A stretch of DNA of 64,000 nt from Cephalotus follicularis. Taxonomy: Eukaryota; Streptophyta; Magnoliopsida; Oxalidales; Cephalotaceae. The stretch is taken from assembly GCA_001972305.1 (NCBI GenBank), contig BDDD01002140.1:63296-127295 (forward strand). The letters run 5' to 3'. Made by a program: the position numbers and the translations under genes. The notes below the pieces were generated by a model. It did no database searches. It was not told the DNA's origin and was given only the letters and a program-made list of their open reading frames with translations. Positions 34,408 through 46,257 of the stretch are shown piece by piece; the first letter of the stretch is position 1; each line of letters opens with the position of its first letter.

Positions 34408-34985
34408 CTACTAAGCTTTGTTGGGTAAGTAGCCAAGACTGTAAACTATTTAAAAAGGGCTGATGCACATTTGGGAATGTATTGTTTGCTAGTGTTTATA
34501 TTTGTTAATTACTTATAATGGGTTGATTGATTGTGTTGGCTACTAATCTCTGTTGAGTAAGTAGCCAGGAATTCCACCACTGAGCTTTGTTGGGTAAGTA
34601 GTTGGAAATTCCATATGCGGAACCTACTAAGCTTTGTTGGGCAAGTAGCTGGGGTTTCCCATACAATGGTTACTAAGCTCTGTTGGGCAAGTAAAAAGGG
34701 CTGATGCACATTTGGGAATGTATTGTTTGCTAGTGTTTATATTTGTTAATTACTTATAATGGGTTGATTGATTGTGTTGGCTACTGATCTCTATTGAGTA
34801 AGTAGCCAAGAATTCCACTACTGAGCTCTGTTGGGTAAGTAGTTGGAAATTTCATATGCGGAAGCTACTAAGCTTTGTTGGGCAAGTAGCTAGGGTTTCC
34901 CATACAATGGTTACTAAGCTTTGTTGGGCAAGTAACTAGGGACTCCCTTTTGGTTACTAAGCACTGCTGTGTAAATAACCGGTTG
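34408..34985. repeat. Hairpin minisatellite with 241-bp higher-order duplication
   Basis: About ten copies of an imperfect palindrome around CTACTAAGCTTTGTTGGG with tail (C/T)AAGTAGCC, whose arms (GGCTACT / AGTAGCC) can pair. A 241-bp block containing several copies is itself tandemly duplicated (34452-34692 and 34693-34933, both starting with AAAAAGGGCTGATGCACATT). It lies just 5' of the acceptor block. Confidence 0.9.
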
Positions 34986-35811
34986 CTGAGCCAGGGTGTC
35001 AGCAACTTTGAACTGGATTGATGGGTCCTTAGTGACCTGATTGTTTTGTCTGGTCCCTTTGAGGACATGCATGTGACTGGGTTAATGTAGCCCTATGGAC
35101 TGCACCTGTACTAAAATACTTGCTTCTGTTAATGTAGCCCACGGGTGGCACCCAAACTGCGTATATACATATATGTATACATATGTATATACTATTATAT
35201 ATATACTGTACTACATCACTGTGCATTTATTACATGACATGCATTAATAATTGACCCTGAACTGTATTTATAATTTTCTCTACTTAGCCGATTGAGGACA
35301 AAGGCTAACCCTCTACAATTTCAGATTGATGCAGTTGGAAAGACGTGGTACGAGTGGGGTGATTGAAGATAATGTATAAGTGATGTTATATGGAAGACTA
35401 TTATTTTGATCATTGTAATAATGGACCATTGTATTGTGGATATCTGATAATAACTGTTATTGTATTAGTGTTGTTGTAACCGATGGGTCCCTGTTACTGC
35501 AATCAATGGATTATGTATTTGGGATAATTGTTTAAGTATGGACTACTGTACTGAGGGATAATGTATCTTGTATTGAATTTTGATCATGCTCCGTTTGTGG
35601 GCAATTTGACGATGATTTAATTATATTGTTAAAGGATTAGTAACATGTGGTATGGGACACACGTTACGGTTTTAATTCGGCTTATAATTTGAATGCTTTC
35701 GCAAGATATAAAATGCTTCAAAGGTTTTAATTTTTTCGTAAAATCGGTATAAGCCGGATATTATGTTAAATTGCCATGACCTAAAGGCTGTTATGAAAAC
35801 GGGGTGTGACA

Positions 35812-36785
35812 AAGACTCTCTCAAGCTGCATGTCTCCCCTACCAATGATCTCTTGGATCAAATGATAGCGCCGCTCGATGTGTTTGGATCGCTGGTGAGA
35901 CCGTGGTTCCTTGGCTTGTGCTACAGCTCCATCATTGCAAAGTATATTACAATCGAACTATTGATGGTTGGAACAACTGCTAGTTCAGTAATGAACTTGC
36001 GCATACATACACCCTCCTTGGTGGTATCTGAAGCTGCTATGTATTTGGCTTATGTAGTGGAGCCCGCTATAGTGTCCTACTTTGAGCTGCACTAGCTCAC
36101 CGTACCTCCATTCACCACAAACACATACCCAGAGACATACTTGTGATTATTAGGATCACTGTCAAAACCAGTGTCTGTATAGCCCTCTAATTTCAACTCA
36201 CTATCTTTTCCAAATATCAAGAAGACATCTTGAGTCCTTCTAAAGTACTTCAGAATTCCCTTGACCACCTCCCAGTGCTTCTCACCAAGATCGGACTGAA
36301 ATCGGCTTGCCATTTCCAGGGCATGCCCAACATCAGGCCTAGTACATAGCATGTTGTACATGATCGACCCTACTACCAAAGCATAAGGTATCCTACTCAT
36401 GCGTGCTCTCTCTTCAGGTGTCTGTGGAGACATCTTCCGAGAAAGTAGAATTCCTTCACCTATTGGAAATAGGCATCTCTTGGAATTCGACATGCTAAAC
36501 CATTTCAGCATCTTGCTGATGTACAGGTTTTGGGAAAGCCCAAGCAACCTATTGGATCTATCCCTGTAGATCCTTATACCCAGTATATAGGTGGCTTCTC
36601 CCATATCCTTCATGAAAAAGTTCTTAGCTAGCCATACTTTTACAGACTGCAACATCCCTACATCATTCCCAATGAGTAGGATGTCATCTACCTCTAGCAC
36701 TAAGAAAGTGATAGTCGGTCCATCCTGCTTTCGATAAAAACAAGGCTCATCTACATTTTTAAAGTAGTCAAAAGATTTGAATGCC
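35812..36785 (-). pseudogene. pol: Copia RT (C-terminal half) and RNase H, broken
   Basis: Minus-strand copia pol: AFKSFDYFKNVDEPCFYRK, the catalytic block LEVDDILLIGND near 36685 (copia usually has YVDD; Tyr is replaced by Glu), then MKDMGEATYILGIRIYRDRSNRLLGLSQ, YALVVGSIMYNMLCTRPDVGHA and the RNase H region GYTDTGFDSDPNNHKYVSGYVF. The open frame ends at a TAG (about 36092, probably from TGG). RNase H continues in shifted frames as RKFITELAVVPTINSSIVIY and the SKHIERRYHLIQ-type block down to 35817. It is interrupted at 35811 by LTR iota and at 36786 by the delta LTR. The upstream part of RT reappears at 61518-61774. Confidence 0.94.
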
Positions 36786-38643
36786 TGTCACACCCCGCTT
36801 CCGTAAACAAGATTTAGGTCATGGCAATCAACATATATTCAGCTTATTGCAATTTACGAATAATTTAAAACTTTTCAAATCATATAATATATTTACGGAA
36901 GCATTAACATAAGTCGAATTAAAACGTAACATGCATCCCATACTACATACTACAACAATAAACTGTTGGAAGGGCTCTATAGGCATTGATGCAATTTTGG
37001 CATGTAAGGGTTTAGGGTTCCATTTTAAAAATTTCTGGTTTCTCAAAGTCTCCACATATTGGGACTTCCTTAAACCCTAGGTCCAAGATTACTTCAAACA
37101 TGCGAAGGATCACTAATGTAACTATCAATTGAACCATTATCACATTCCAAGCAAGATTAGAGTTTGGGTTATGCTAGGGATTCATTAACCCTAGCTTCGG
37201 GTTCCCCAAGTTTAGGGTTAACATTTGCACATCTAAACCCTATCTCCATTGCCATAAAACCCGAACCTAAAGCACCCAAACCCTAAGGGTTTTCTAGAGT
37301 TCCAATCAATGAACACATGGGCTTGGTTAGGGCACAAAAAACCCTAGCCAAAATTGAACCTTACATGCCCCAAAAAACAAATTTACAAAGAGAGAAAGTT
37401 TAGTTCCATTACCAAAAGTCTTTCACTCCTTCCTTCAAGTGCTCCCTCTGTACTTTGATCCAAGCTTTGCTCCTTCACCAAAGTTGATGTTCAAGCCCTT
37501 AGCATGAACATATATGAAAGTTAAAGTGTTTAACCTATTATAAAGGTCATAACATGTAAAGATAGAATCAAGGTGAAACTATCTCCACCTATTATGACTA
37601 TGGAGGGTAAGAGAAGGTTATTATGTTCTTCTTTTCTTCAAAGAGCACCAAGCTCTTGGTGTGACCAATAATGGAGCACACACTCACGGCAAAGAAGGAG
37701 AAGAAAAGAGAAAGAGAGAACTTGCTATTTCCTTGGTGAAAAAACTCGTTGGTTTCATTAGGTTGGATATGCAAAGCATTTGCTTATATGTCAAGCAAGA
37801 AAAACATATTATAATGATTTCTCACATGTGTCTCTTTTGAGACAAGACCAATGCCAACCTTTAGTCTCCTTTTCTTGGCCTCCAAGCCGTCCCCCACATG
37901 CCAAAGAATTGCTCAAATTTGGCCAAAGCAAGGGAGGATAAAGAAAAGTCAAAATGCATTACACAAATGCATATTATAATCACCTTACAATAGTCAAATA
38001 TTGTAGGCTACTAAAATTGTGCATTCTTGGAGCATTTTGGCCGGCCATATATTGGGCAATTACCATGCCCAATATCGACACAAAATGGGATATAAAATCC
38101 CATGCCCAATAAGCCTACACGTATACAAATTCTCTCCACCATTAGATGCATAAAAGCATCTATCAGTTTGAACAAATAACCCTTTGCTCGGAACGAATCC
38201 ATTATGGAGATACATGAAATGATTTCAGCAAATGGAGTGTTCACTAGCAAAGTAACTGTCACACCCCGTTTTCTCGAGAAGACAACATTAAAGCGGTAAA
38301 GGCAATTAACACATAAATTCAGCTTATGCGAATACCATAAGATTTAAACTTTTAAACAAGAGATCAGTTGCGGAAGCATAAGATTCATAAGCTGAAAACT
38401 CGTAACGTGCATCCCATACACACGCTACTTAAAAAAATCTATCATTGTTAATAGCCCTCAAAACGGAGCGTGATCACAGTACAATAATAAATTCCCATCA
38501 TTAAACAAAACCACAAGTACGGTACATTAGTAGTCCTTACAAAACAAGGCTTATTACAAATCAGGAGAAATAAAACCAAGAACATCTACAACATAACAAC
38601 ATGTTCTTCTCCCATGCCAGTCCAACCGGTCCACTGCATCAAT

Positions 38644-40133
38644 CTGTAAAGTAGGGGGTTAGCCTTTGTCCTCACTCGGCTAAGACAAAAAAGCAGCCCG
38701 GGATCAATATTAAATGCATGTCATGTAATGTATGCGGAAATGATGCAGTGCAGGAAATACCAGTTTATATATGTGTGAAAAATATATATATTTTAGCGGT
38801 ACAGTAGAAATAACAGTGGGTACATATATACGAAAATATATGTATGCAAGAACAGTACAGTTGTAACCCGCCCAGGGCTACATCAACAAGCACAGTACTG
38901 TCCGAAAAGGACCAACAGGCAGTACAGTATGTCCATAAAGGACCACAACAGGCAGACAGTATGTGTAACGCCGCCAACTCCTGGCCCCACGCTACACTCC
39001 CACTTCGGTCCCTACTCCAGGCAACCAAGCGAGGCAACGGTACAGTACAGTGAGTCACCCAGCCAACTCCTGGCCCCTAGGTCAACCCTACCACTAGCCG
39101 GCGCTGGCAGTCTCCGCCATGCAACCAGTGGCTGAAGCACAACCACATAGAAATTCACAGAGCAAACAGTGAATCAAATAGTAAACAGTGCAGTAAACAG
39201 TACAGTATTGATCGTTTAGATCGACAACAGGAAGTTCATTTTCAAATATTTTGAATAACATTTGAAATATGTATTTTCAGTAGTAGGAATACTTTTAAAC
39301 AAATCTGTAGTGTAAATCGCTTTCCAGTTTGTTCGAGAATACGTTATTAACCGATACATATTTTCATACTCAAAATAGCACATTCCGAGTTCACATATGC
39401 ATTTCTAAATATCATAACTTTAGAAATCATAAACGATTTACAAACAGTAAACAAACAGGCAGTAAACAGTGTATATGCAATGCATACAAATGCTCGAACG
39501 CACCCAAACCGGAATCGGGATCGTTTCGCATCGTTAGATAAGGAAACCTCCAAACAGTACCAAAAGACGTCGATGCCTATTAAAAGGCGGCGAGGGCTTT
39601 GTCCATCAACGTCGATCTCCAAGTCCTTAGTGTCAGTGCGTTCTACTGTCTACGTCGTCGATGTCCAATTTATACGCATCCACGCTCAAGGTCTGGAACC
39701 TTTAGACATCAGCGTATTGCTTTCGGCGTTGACGCGTTAAGGTGGAAACCTTAGGCGTCGACGTGTAATACGTCAAAACCCAAGTAGATAGCCTAAGGCG
39801 TCGATGTCTTTCCAAAGACATCGATCTGTTTCACATCAGTAACCAAGCAAATAACCCAAAGACGTCGATGTTCTTAAAAGGCGTCGACGTGTTTCGTGTA
39901 GCGGTCGTCTTCTTCCTCATGACATAACAGACAGTAGCCATTACAAACCATATACATGCAAAACAAAATGTAATCAAGGCAGGAAACCAACATGCAGATA
40001 CATATCACATATCTAGCATAACATGGCATTAATCCAGTGAGAAAAACAATTCAGTAATCATGCAGTTTATACACTAAAACCATAGTCCATGCATGAACAT
40101 TAATCTCAAGATCACAGTTATGGCTTCCCCTAC
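38644..40133 (-). other. Predicted LTR leader intron (element C, left LTR), 1490 nt
   Basis: Donor ACAAAAAG/GTAGGGGAAG at 40133. Branch-like CTAAC followed by CCCCTACTTTACAG/ATTG at 38644. It encloses the second word cluster and the hairpin words. Conserved in position with the LTRs iota, delta and A. Confidence 0.5.
39566..39900. repeat. GACGTCGATG word cluster (second cluster, left LTR of C)
   Basis: Words AAGACGTCGATGCC, CAACGTCGATCTCC, TACGTCGTCGATGTCC, GGCGTTGACGCGTTAAGG, GGCGTCGACGTG, AAGGCGTCGATGTCTTTCC, AAAGACATCGATCTG, AAGACGTCGATGTTC and AAGGCGTCGACGTG. Confidence 0.9.
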
Positions 40134-40647
40134 CTTTTTGTTCCAAGTTAGGAACTGGAAAGTCCACCTCTTTGCGTTCCAAACCGGTCACAGCATCCCC
40201 TCCAGGTCCATCCCGTTGCTGCAAACCACCAGCCCCTAGTTCAAAGCTCCAACCAAGTTCAACAATGGTGGTTTGGGTTTTCTCTCTTACTGTTTCTTTT
40301 GTGTTTTCCTTTCTCCTATTTTTTTTCCCTTCGTTCGTTTTGGGCAGAGAAGGGAGTTTTTATACAGATTTAAGTTTTTCCTCTCTGCATCCATGCAATT
40401 ATTCCCTCTTTCTTCATACCTCCACCACACCTGGTTGCATGGCGCACCAGGTGTCTGTCTCCTCTTTGCTGCCAAGGCCATTGCATGCTCTCACATGCCT
40501 TCCCACTTCTGCCATTTCAGTCCTAGCAGTGCAGGGCACCATAATACATGCTCAACACGTCACAATCTGCATGTTAAGATGCCTGGATAATGCCCCCTTG
40601 CACATTAATTTGTCAGCAGAGTAACGTGCCTGACATTCGCTGTTTAC

Positions 40648-40800
40648 GCATTGACGTCTTTTTAAAAGACATCGACGTCTTTCCCTTTTTTACACGAGGG
40701 CGTCAATGTCCTCGCCTGCGTCGACGTGCATGTGCATGCAGTTACGTGCGCTCCTTTGTTTCAAGGACGTTGATGTGTTTCGAAAGGCGCCGACACGTTT
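40648..40800. repeat. GACGTCGACGTC word cluster (terminal cluster, left LTR of C)
   Basis: GCATTGACGTCTTTTTAAAAGACATCGACG and following words form a near-perfect larger palindrome around TTTTTAAAA. Then GGGCGTCAATGTCC, TGCGTCGACGTGC, GGACGTTGATGTG and AAGGCGCCGACACG. Confidence 0.9.
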
Positions 40801-40980
40801 TCCCCAAAACAACGCCGTTTTACCCTTTTAAGATTCCTTTAACATTTTTACTCTGAAATTTAACATTATTAGAGTTTGGAAAACATCATCAAAGCCTTGG
40901 AAATCCATCACTTTATTAATTACATAATAAAAACACATTACATTGTGAAATTACAACATAGGAAAATCTCCGGCGTTACA

Positions 40981-40995
40981 TCCACCCCCCCTTCA
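40981..40995 (-). other. Polypurine tract of element C
   Basis: Minus strand TGAAGGGGGGGTGGA immediately before the 3' LTR (TGTAACGCCGG). Confidence 0.93.
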
Positions 40996-41026
40996 ATGAA
41001 TTTCGTCCTCAAAATTTAAAACAAAA

Positions 41027-42170
41027 CTAGAACAAGTGCGGGTAACGCTCTCGGATATCCTCCTCACGTTCCCAAGTTGCTTCATCAGGTCTGTGAAACT
41101 GCCACTGAACTTTGACCATGAAGATGGTTCGGTTCCTCAAAATCTGCGTCTTCAAATCAAGAATCCACACAGGCAACTCCTCACAAGATAGATCATCTTG
41201 TACCGGAACAGTATCATAATCCAGGACATGTGACGGGTCTGGAATATATCTCCTCAGCATAGATACATGAAAGACGTCGTGCACGTTTGACAGTGTAGGA
41301 GGTAAGGCAAGCTGGTAGGCTACCTCCCCAACTCTCTCCAAAATCTCAAAGGACCAACGTAGCGTGGAGCTAATTTTCCCTTTTTCCCAAACCTTTGTAC
41401 GCCCTTCCATGGTGAGATCTTTAAGAACACATGATCGCCCACACTGAAAGTCAAAGGCCTCCTCTTGACACTGTCCGCATAGCTCTTCTACCGACTCTGA
41501 GTAGCAAGCAGCTTCTTTTTGATCATCCTAATCTTTTCTGAAGTTTCCTCCACAACCTCAGTCCCGAGTAAAGGTCGCTCCCCGACCTCATCCCAACATA
41601 CATGAGATCTGCAGTTCCTCCCATACAGTGCTTCAAATGGTGCCATGCCGATACTGGAGTGATAGCTGTTATTATAAGAGAACTCTATTAGAGGAATGTG
41701 ATCCTCCCATGTACCAGCAAAATCAATAATGCAAGCCCGCAGCATATCCTCCAAGGTCTGGATGGTACGCTCAGACTGCCCATCGGTCTGAGGGTCGAAG
41801 GCAGTACTCAGGTTCAGCTTCATCCCGAACGCTGTCTGAAACCTCTTCCCAAAGTTGGAAGTGAAGATAGCATCTCTATCACATACGATGCTGACTGGAA
41901 CACCGTGTAACCTCACTATCTCCTTCACATACAATCAAGCTAGCTTGCTCGCAGAATCGGTAACGTGTGTGGGCAGAAAGTGTACTGATTTGGTGAGTCT
42001 ATCCACGATAACCCACACGACGTTGCGACAATTCCGGGTCAGAGGAAAACCCGAAAAAAATGCATCGTAACATGTTCCCACTTCCACTATGGAATTGGTA
42101 AAGGTTGTAGCAAACCTACCGGTCTGTGGTGCTCAGCCTTAACTGTCCGGCAAGTCAAACACCTTGCCAC
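41027..42170 (-). pseudogene. pol: Element C integrase, broken
   Basis: Follows a stop after MKREIAE (42171, TAA). The zinc-binding Cys pair and the start of the core (VDRLTKSVHFLPTH, first Asp present near 42000) are in shifted frames. 41934-41488 is open, with [18 protein letters not shown] (second Asp) and [22 protein letters not shown] (Glu). 41410-41027 is open, with the C-terminal LERVGEVAYQLALPP, DVFHVSMLRRY and VKVQWQFHRPDEATWERE, the TWE-type end of chromoviruses. The DDE triad is intact in pieces, but at least one stop and two frame changes separate them. Confidence 0.93.
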
Positions 42171-43760
42171 TTACTCGGCGATCTCTCGTTTCATGCCAGG
42201 CCACCAGTAATCCCTCTTCATGTCTTGGTACATTTTTGTGCTACCAGGGTGAATGCTGTACTGAGATCTATGAGCCCCGCGAAGTAACTCATTCTTCAAC
42301 CCTGGTTCATTCGGAAGACACACACATCCCCAAAATCTTAAAATACCATCGGCGTGTACCCGAAAATAAGACTCCGAGTCCAGATTCTCTCGAATCTTCA
42401 GCAATTCAGGATCGTGTGCTTGAGCATTCTTTATTTCGTCAAGCAAAACTGGTTGTGCACTCATACTAGCCATAAAGACTCTAGGTGAGTGATTAAACGG
42501 AGACCACTCTTGGAAGTCTTCTAACGTCTTCCATTGCGACACCATCGCACTGGCAACCATAGCCTTGCAGCTCAAGGCATCAGCGACCACGTTCGCTTTC
42601 CCCGGGTGGTACTGAACACTGCAATCATAATCATTAAAGAATTCTACACACCTGCATTGCCTCATGTTCAGTGTGTCCTGATAAAACAAGTACCTCAAAC
42701 TCTTATGATCGGTGAAGATCTCAAACTGCGCCCCATAAAGATAGTGCCTCCACTTCTGAAGGGCGAAGATAATAGCTGCAAGTTCGAGGTCATGTGTTGG
42801 GTAGTTTTCTTCATACAACTTTAGCTTCCTTGAGGCATATGCAATCACTCTGCCTCGCTGCATCAATACACAGCCCAAACCCTTACCTGATGCATCACTA
42901 TTGACTGCAAAGCCCTCATTACCATCAGGTAATGCCAAGACAGGAGCGGAAACTAACCGATCCTTCAGTTCACAGAAACTAGCTTCACAGTCTTCATCCC
43001 AGACAAAAGGGGTCTTCTTTTGGGTCAGTCTAGTCAAGGGCTCGGCTATCCTCGAAAAATTCTGGATAAACCTCCTGTAATACCCCGCCAATCCAAGGAA
43101 ACTGCGCACCTCCATCACGTTCTTTGGTTGTGGCCAGTCTCGTACCACTTCAGTCTTTGACAGGTCCACCGTCAAACCTTCCCCAAATACGATGTGACCG
43201 AGAAAGATCACATGATCAAGCCAGAACTCACACTTACCGAACTTGGCGTACAACAGATGTACTCTGAGAACTTGCAATACCAGCCTCAGATGATGAGTGT
43301 GCTCCTCCTCACTCCTTGAATATACCAGTATGTCATCAATAAATACCACAACAAACTGGTCCAAGTATGGTCGGAATACGTCATTCATCAATGACATGAA
43401 AGCTGCCGGTGCATTGGTAACACCAAACGGCATCACCAAGAACTCATAATGACCATACCGTGTCCGGAAGGCGGTCTTCTCAATGTCTCCTTCCCTTACT
43501 CTCAGTTGGTGGTAACCTGACCTCAAGTCGAGCTTGGAAAACACGCTTGATCCTTGCAACTGGTTAAACAAATCCTCGATGTGGGGTAAAGGATACTTGT
43601 TCTTGACAGTTGCCTTGTTCAACATTCTGCAGTCGATGCAGAGCCTCATCGACCCATGCCTTTTTTTGACAAACAGTACAGGCGCACCCCACGGAGAAAC
43701 ACTAGGCCGAATAAAACCCTTATCGATCAGATCTTGTAACTGCAATTTCAGTTCCCTCAA
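42171..43760 (-). pseudogene. pol: Element C reverse transcriptase and RNase H (529 open codons)
   Basis: Large open frame: [49 protein letters not shown], catalytic [11 protein letters not shown] near 43325, [13 protein letters not shown], RNase [13 protein letters not shown] (Tyr replaced by Asn before SDAS), [44 protein letters not shown], and the first half of the integrase zinc domain ([23 protein letters not shown]). The RT palm residues are present, so this part is well preserved compared with gag and integrase. It is the same family as the two captured fragments at 7809 and 9418. Confidence 0.95.
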
Positions 43761-44460
43761 TTCTGCAGGGCCATTCTATATGGTGCTTTAGAAATAGGAC
43801 CTGTACCTGGTATAAGATCGATAACAAACTCCATATTCCTTTTTGGTGGCAAGGATCCCAAGTCATTAGGAAACACATCCGGAAACTCACACACAACTGG
43901 AATTTCGTCCATGCTCAAACCTTTCTCCTTCCTTCGATCAATCATATAAGCCAGGTATCCTTCACATCCCTTTTCTAGGTATCGCGATGCTCGAATAAAG
44001 GATATGATCGGTGTCAAGAACCCTTTGTCTCCCTTGAACTGAAAAGTCATTCCATCGGGCAGACAAAAATCCACAGTTTTATTTTAACAATCCATGCGAG
44101 CACGGTGTGCTGATAGCCAATCCATCCCCAATATAACATCGAAGTCATGGATAGGTAGCCCTATCAAATCTGCATACAAAGAAATGCCTGCCATAGATAT
44201 CTCACAACCTCTATATACCGAGTCAGTGTACATAGAAGTCCCGGTTGGTGTACTCACATCAAGTATGTATGACATGCAGTCAGGGGTGACATCTAAACAA
44301 GATGCAAAATGTGCAGATATAAATGAATGTGATGCACCTGAATCCATCAGTACTCTAGCAGAATAACCATATATATACAGAGTACCTCCAACTACAGAAG
44401 TCGACTCTGCAACCTCTGTCTGAGCAAGTACAAAAACTCTACCTTTTGCGACGCCCTTGC
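43757..44460 (-). pseudogene. pol: Element C protease and linker
   Basis: 44347-44084 has the aspartic protease: MDSGASHSFISAHFA (catalytic D-S-G), then GLPIHDFDVILGMDWLSAHRA. A TAA at about 44083 interrupts it. 44074-43757 continues with the linker to RT (GCEGYLAYMIDRR, VVCEFPDVFPNDLGSLPP, KAPYRMA) and shifts frame near 43760. D-S-G in place of D-T-G is a normal variant of this family. Confidence 0.92.
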
Positions 44461-45592
44461 CATTGTCCTTCGTCTGTTACGGTCCCGCCGCTGCACCACT
44501 ACTACTCCCCGGCCCAGTAGGCGCTGTAGCAGAACTCTTCGGACAGTCCTTCACCGAATGACCAGGTGCCCCGCACCTCAAGCACCAACCATTGAACCTC
44601 CAGCAATCTTTCTATTGGTGGCCTGTACGACCACAATAATAGCAACCTCCGGATCTAGCATTACTCCCTTGGCTGGGAGTACCCTATGAAGCTGTCTGCT
44701 GAGACTTGTTCTTAGATGACTTCGTCGGAGAACCACCATCTTGCCATTTCGACGATGCCGGTCGGGACTGTGTAAAACCCTGTTTATTCTGCTGTGCGCG
44801 AGCTCTCTCAGCCCGGTCTTCACTGGATATTGTCTCCATCAGTCTTGCTTTCTGAACAACCTCCACAAAAGTCCCTAGTTCCATAGCTCTAATTCTTGAT
44901 CGAAGATTCGGTCGCAGACCTCTCAGGAATCTCTGTATCTTCTTTGCTTCATCAGCTACCAGATAAGGTGAATGTCTGGCCAGCTCCATGAACCTTGCTT
45001 GATACTCAGCCACAGTCATCTCTCCCTGTCGCAACTCCAAGAGCTCCGTCTCTCGTTGCTCTTGTTCAATACGTGGAACATAAGTCTCCAAGAACTCCAT
45101 CTGGAATCTGTCCCAAGTGCTGTCCAGTCTTTGCGATTCCCATTTTGCTTTGACCATCTCCCACCAATGAGTGGCCTTACCCCATAAACGATATACAGAA
45201 AACTTCAGTTTTTGAGTGTCAGTACAGTCCATCACTTCAAAGATTTTCTCCAAGTCCTGTAGCCATCTCTCAGCAACAGTAGCATCAAGTTACCCCCGGA
45301 AGCTGGGTGGATTAAGCCTCATGAACCTTTCAATGCCCCTCCCGAATTGGTTACCATAATCTCCCGGGCAATGATCGGGAGCTCTATGTTGCGGTCGAGC
45401 TTGCGCGTAGTACTGGCGCATCTCCTGCGCATTAGCCCTATTAGTGGCCATCTATTGCTGAAAATAATCCGTAATTCTGGCCATCGGATCCCTGTCATCT
45501 TGGGGGACATTCATCCCTTGCGGAATATTTGCTTCCTCAGGGGCATTAGCTCCAACAGCTCTAGCCCTAGCACGTGTTCTCCTTCGGTCCAT
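44461..45592 (-). pseudogene. gag: Element C gag with several stop codons
   Basis: ATG at 45592 (MDRRRTRARA), homologous to the element A gag start. A TAG interrupts at 45452-45454 (after YFQQ, probably from CAG) and a TAA near 45294. 45253-44684 is open over the core (EKIFEVMDCTDTQKL, THWWEMVKAKWES, RQGEMTVAEYQARFMELARHSPYL). Two CCHC-like knuckles follow (CYYCGRTGHQ-stop-KDC and CLRCGAPGHSVKDC). Several of the stops are C-to-T changes in CAG. Confidence 0.93.
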
Positions 45593-45688
45593 TGGTTCCT
45601 ATGAGAAGGATGACGGTTAGTCACGACTATAGGAAAGCAATTCATTAATTGCCAAGGAAAGTATCCTAGCTAAGCATATATGGAATAT

Positions 45689-45700
45689 GCTCTGATGCCA
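45689..45700 (-). other. Primer binding site of element C
   Basis: Minus strand TGGCATCAGAGC, one mismatch from the initiator Met-tRNA complement TGGTATCAGAGC, four bases from the LTR end at 45705. Confidence 0.9.
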
Positions 45701-46257
45701 CTCTTGTCACACCCCATTTTCTCGACAAGACAACATTAAAGCGGTAAAGGCAATTAACACATAAATTCAGCTTATGCGAATACCATAAGATTTAAACTTT
45801 TAAACAAGAGATCAGTTGCAGAAGCATAAGATTCATAAGTTGAAAACTTGTAACGTGCATCCCACACACAAGCTACTTAAAACACATCTGTCATTGTTAA
45901 TAGCCCCCAAAACGGAGCGTGATCACAGTACAATAATAAATTCCCATCATTAAACAAATCCATAAGTACGGTGCATTAGTAGTCCTTAAATAAAACCAGG
46001 CTTATTACAAATCAGGAGAAATAAAACCAAGAACATCTACAACATAACAACATGTTCTTCTCCCATGCCAGTCCAACCGGTCCTGTAATGCCCGGTATTT
46101 TCCTGAATGTAATATTTCAGATTATGATGTAATCATTAAACTTGATTTTATGAGAATGTTGAGTTTGTGGGCTCAAGAGATGCTTGCAAACCCTATTTAT
46201 GGACTTGAGAATGGAATGAGTATGTTAAAACTCGAAACGGCACTGTTTTGGGACAAA

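Larger units (their letters stand above)
33382..35324 (+). other. Predicted LTR leader intron (iota), 1943 nt
   Basis: Donor AAAG/GTAGGAGAAG, branch-like CTAAC at 35305-35309, acceptor ACAATTTCAG/ATTGATGCAG at 35323-35324. The blocks at both ends recur in other LTR families at the same relative places. The intron would hold the second word cluster and the hairpin minisatellite. Splicing itself is an inference. Confidence 0.55.
32491..35811 (+). mobile_element. Gypsy solo LTR 'iota', plus orientation, in copia pol
   Basis: TGTAACGCCCAG start, GGGGTGTGACA end, 3321 bp, flanked by GAGAC (32486-32490) and AAGAC (35812-35816), a TSD with one change. Removing it rejoins the copia RNase H reading. 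Order: terminal GTCGAC cluster (32672-32822), TATA box CTATATAAAC at 33108-33117, donor AAAG/GTAGGAG at 33381/33382, second cluster (33628-33965), hairpin minisatellite (34408-34985), and branch/acceptor CTAAC ... TTTCAG/ATTG ending at 35324. It is the clearest example of the LTR layout in this window. No internal domain. Confidence 0.92.
38257..40980 (-). repeat. Element C left (3') LTR, 2724 bp
   Basis: TGTCACACCCCG to CCGGCGTTACA. It contains the acceptor block 38635-38684, CAGTACAGTA and GTCC..AAAGGACCA hairpin words (38860-38960), a GTCGAC cluster (39566-39900), the donor block at 40127-40134, a TATA-like TGTATAAAAAC at 40356-40366 and the terminal cluster (40648-40800). Confidence 0.96.

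Noticed and set aside
34408..34985. CRISPR-like array (regular palindromic repeats)
   Set aside because: Spacers are irregular and themselves repeated, the host is a plant, and the array is inside an LTR with homologous arrays in other LTRs.
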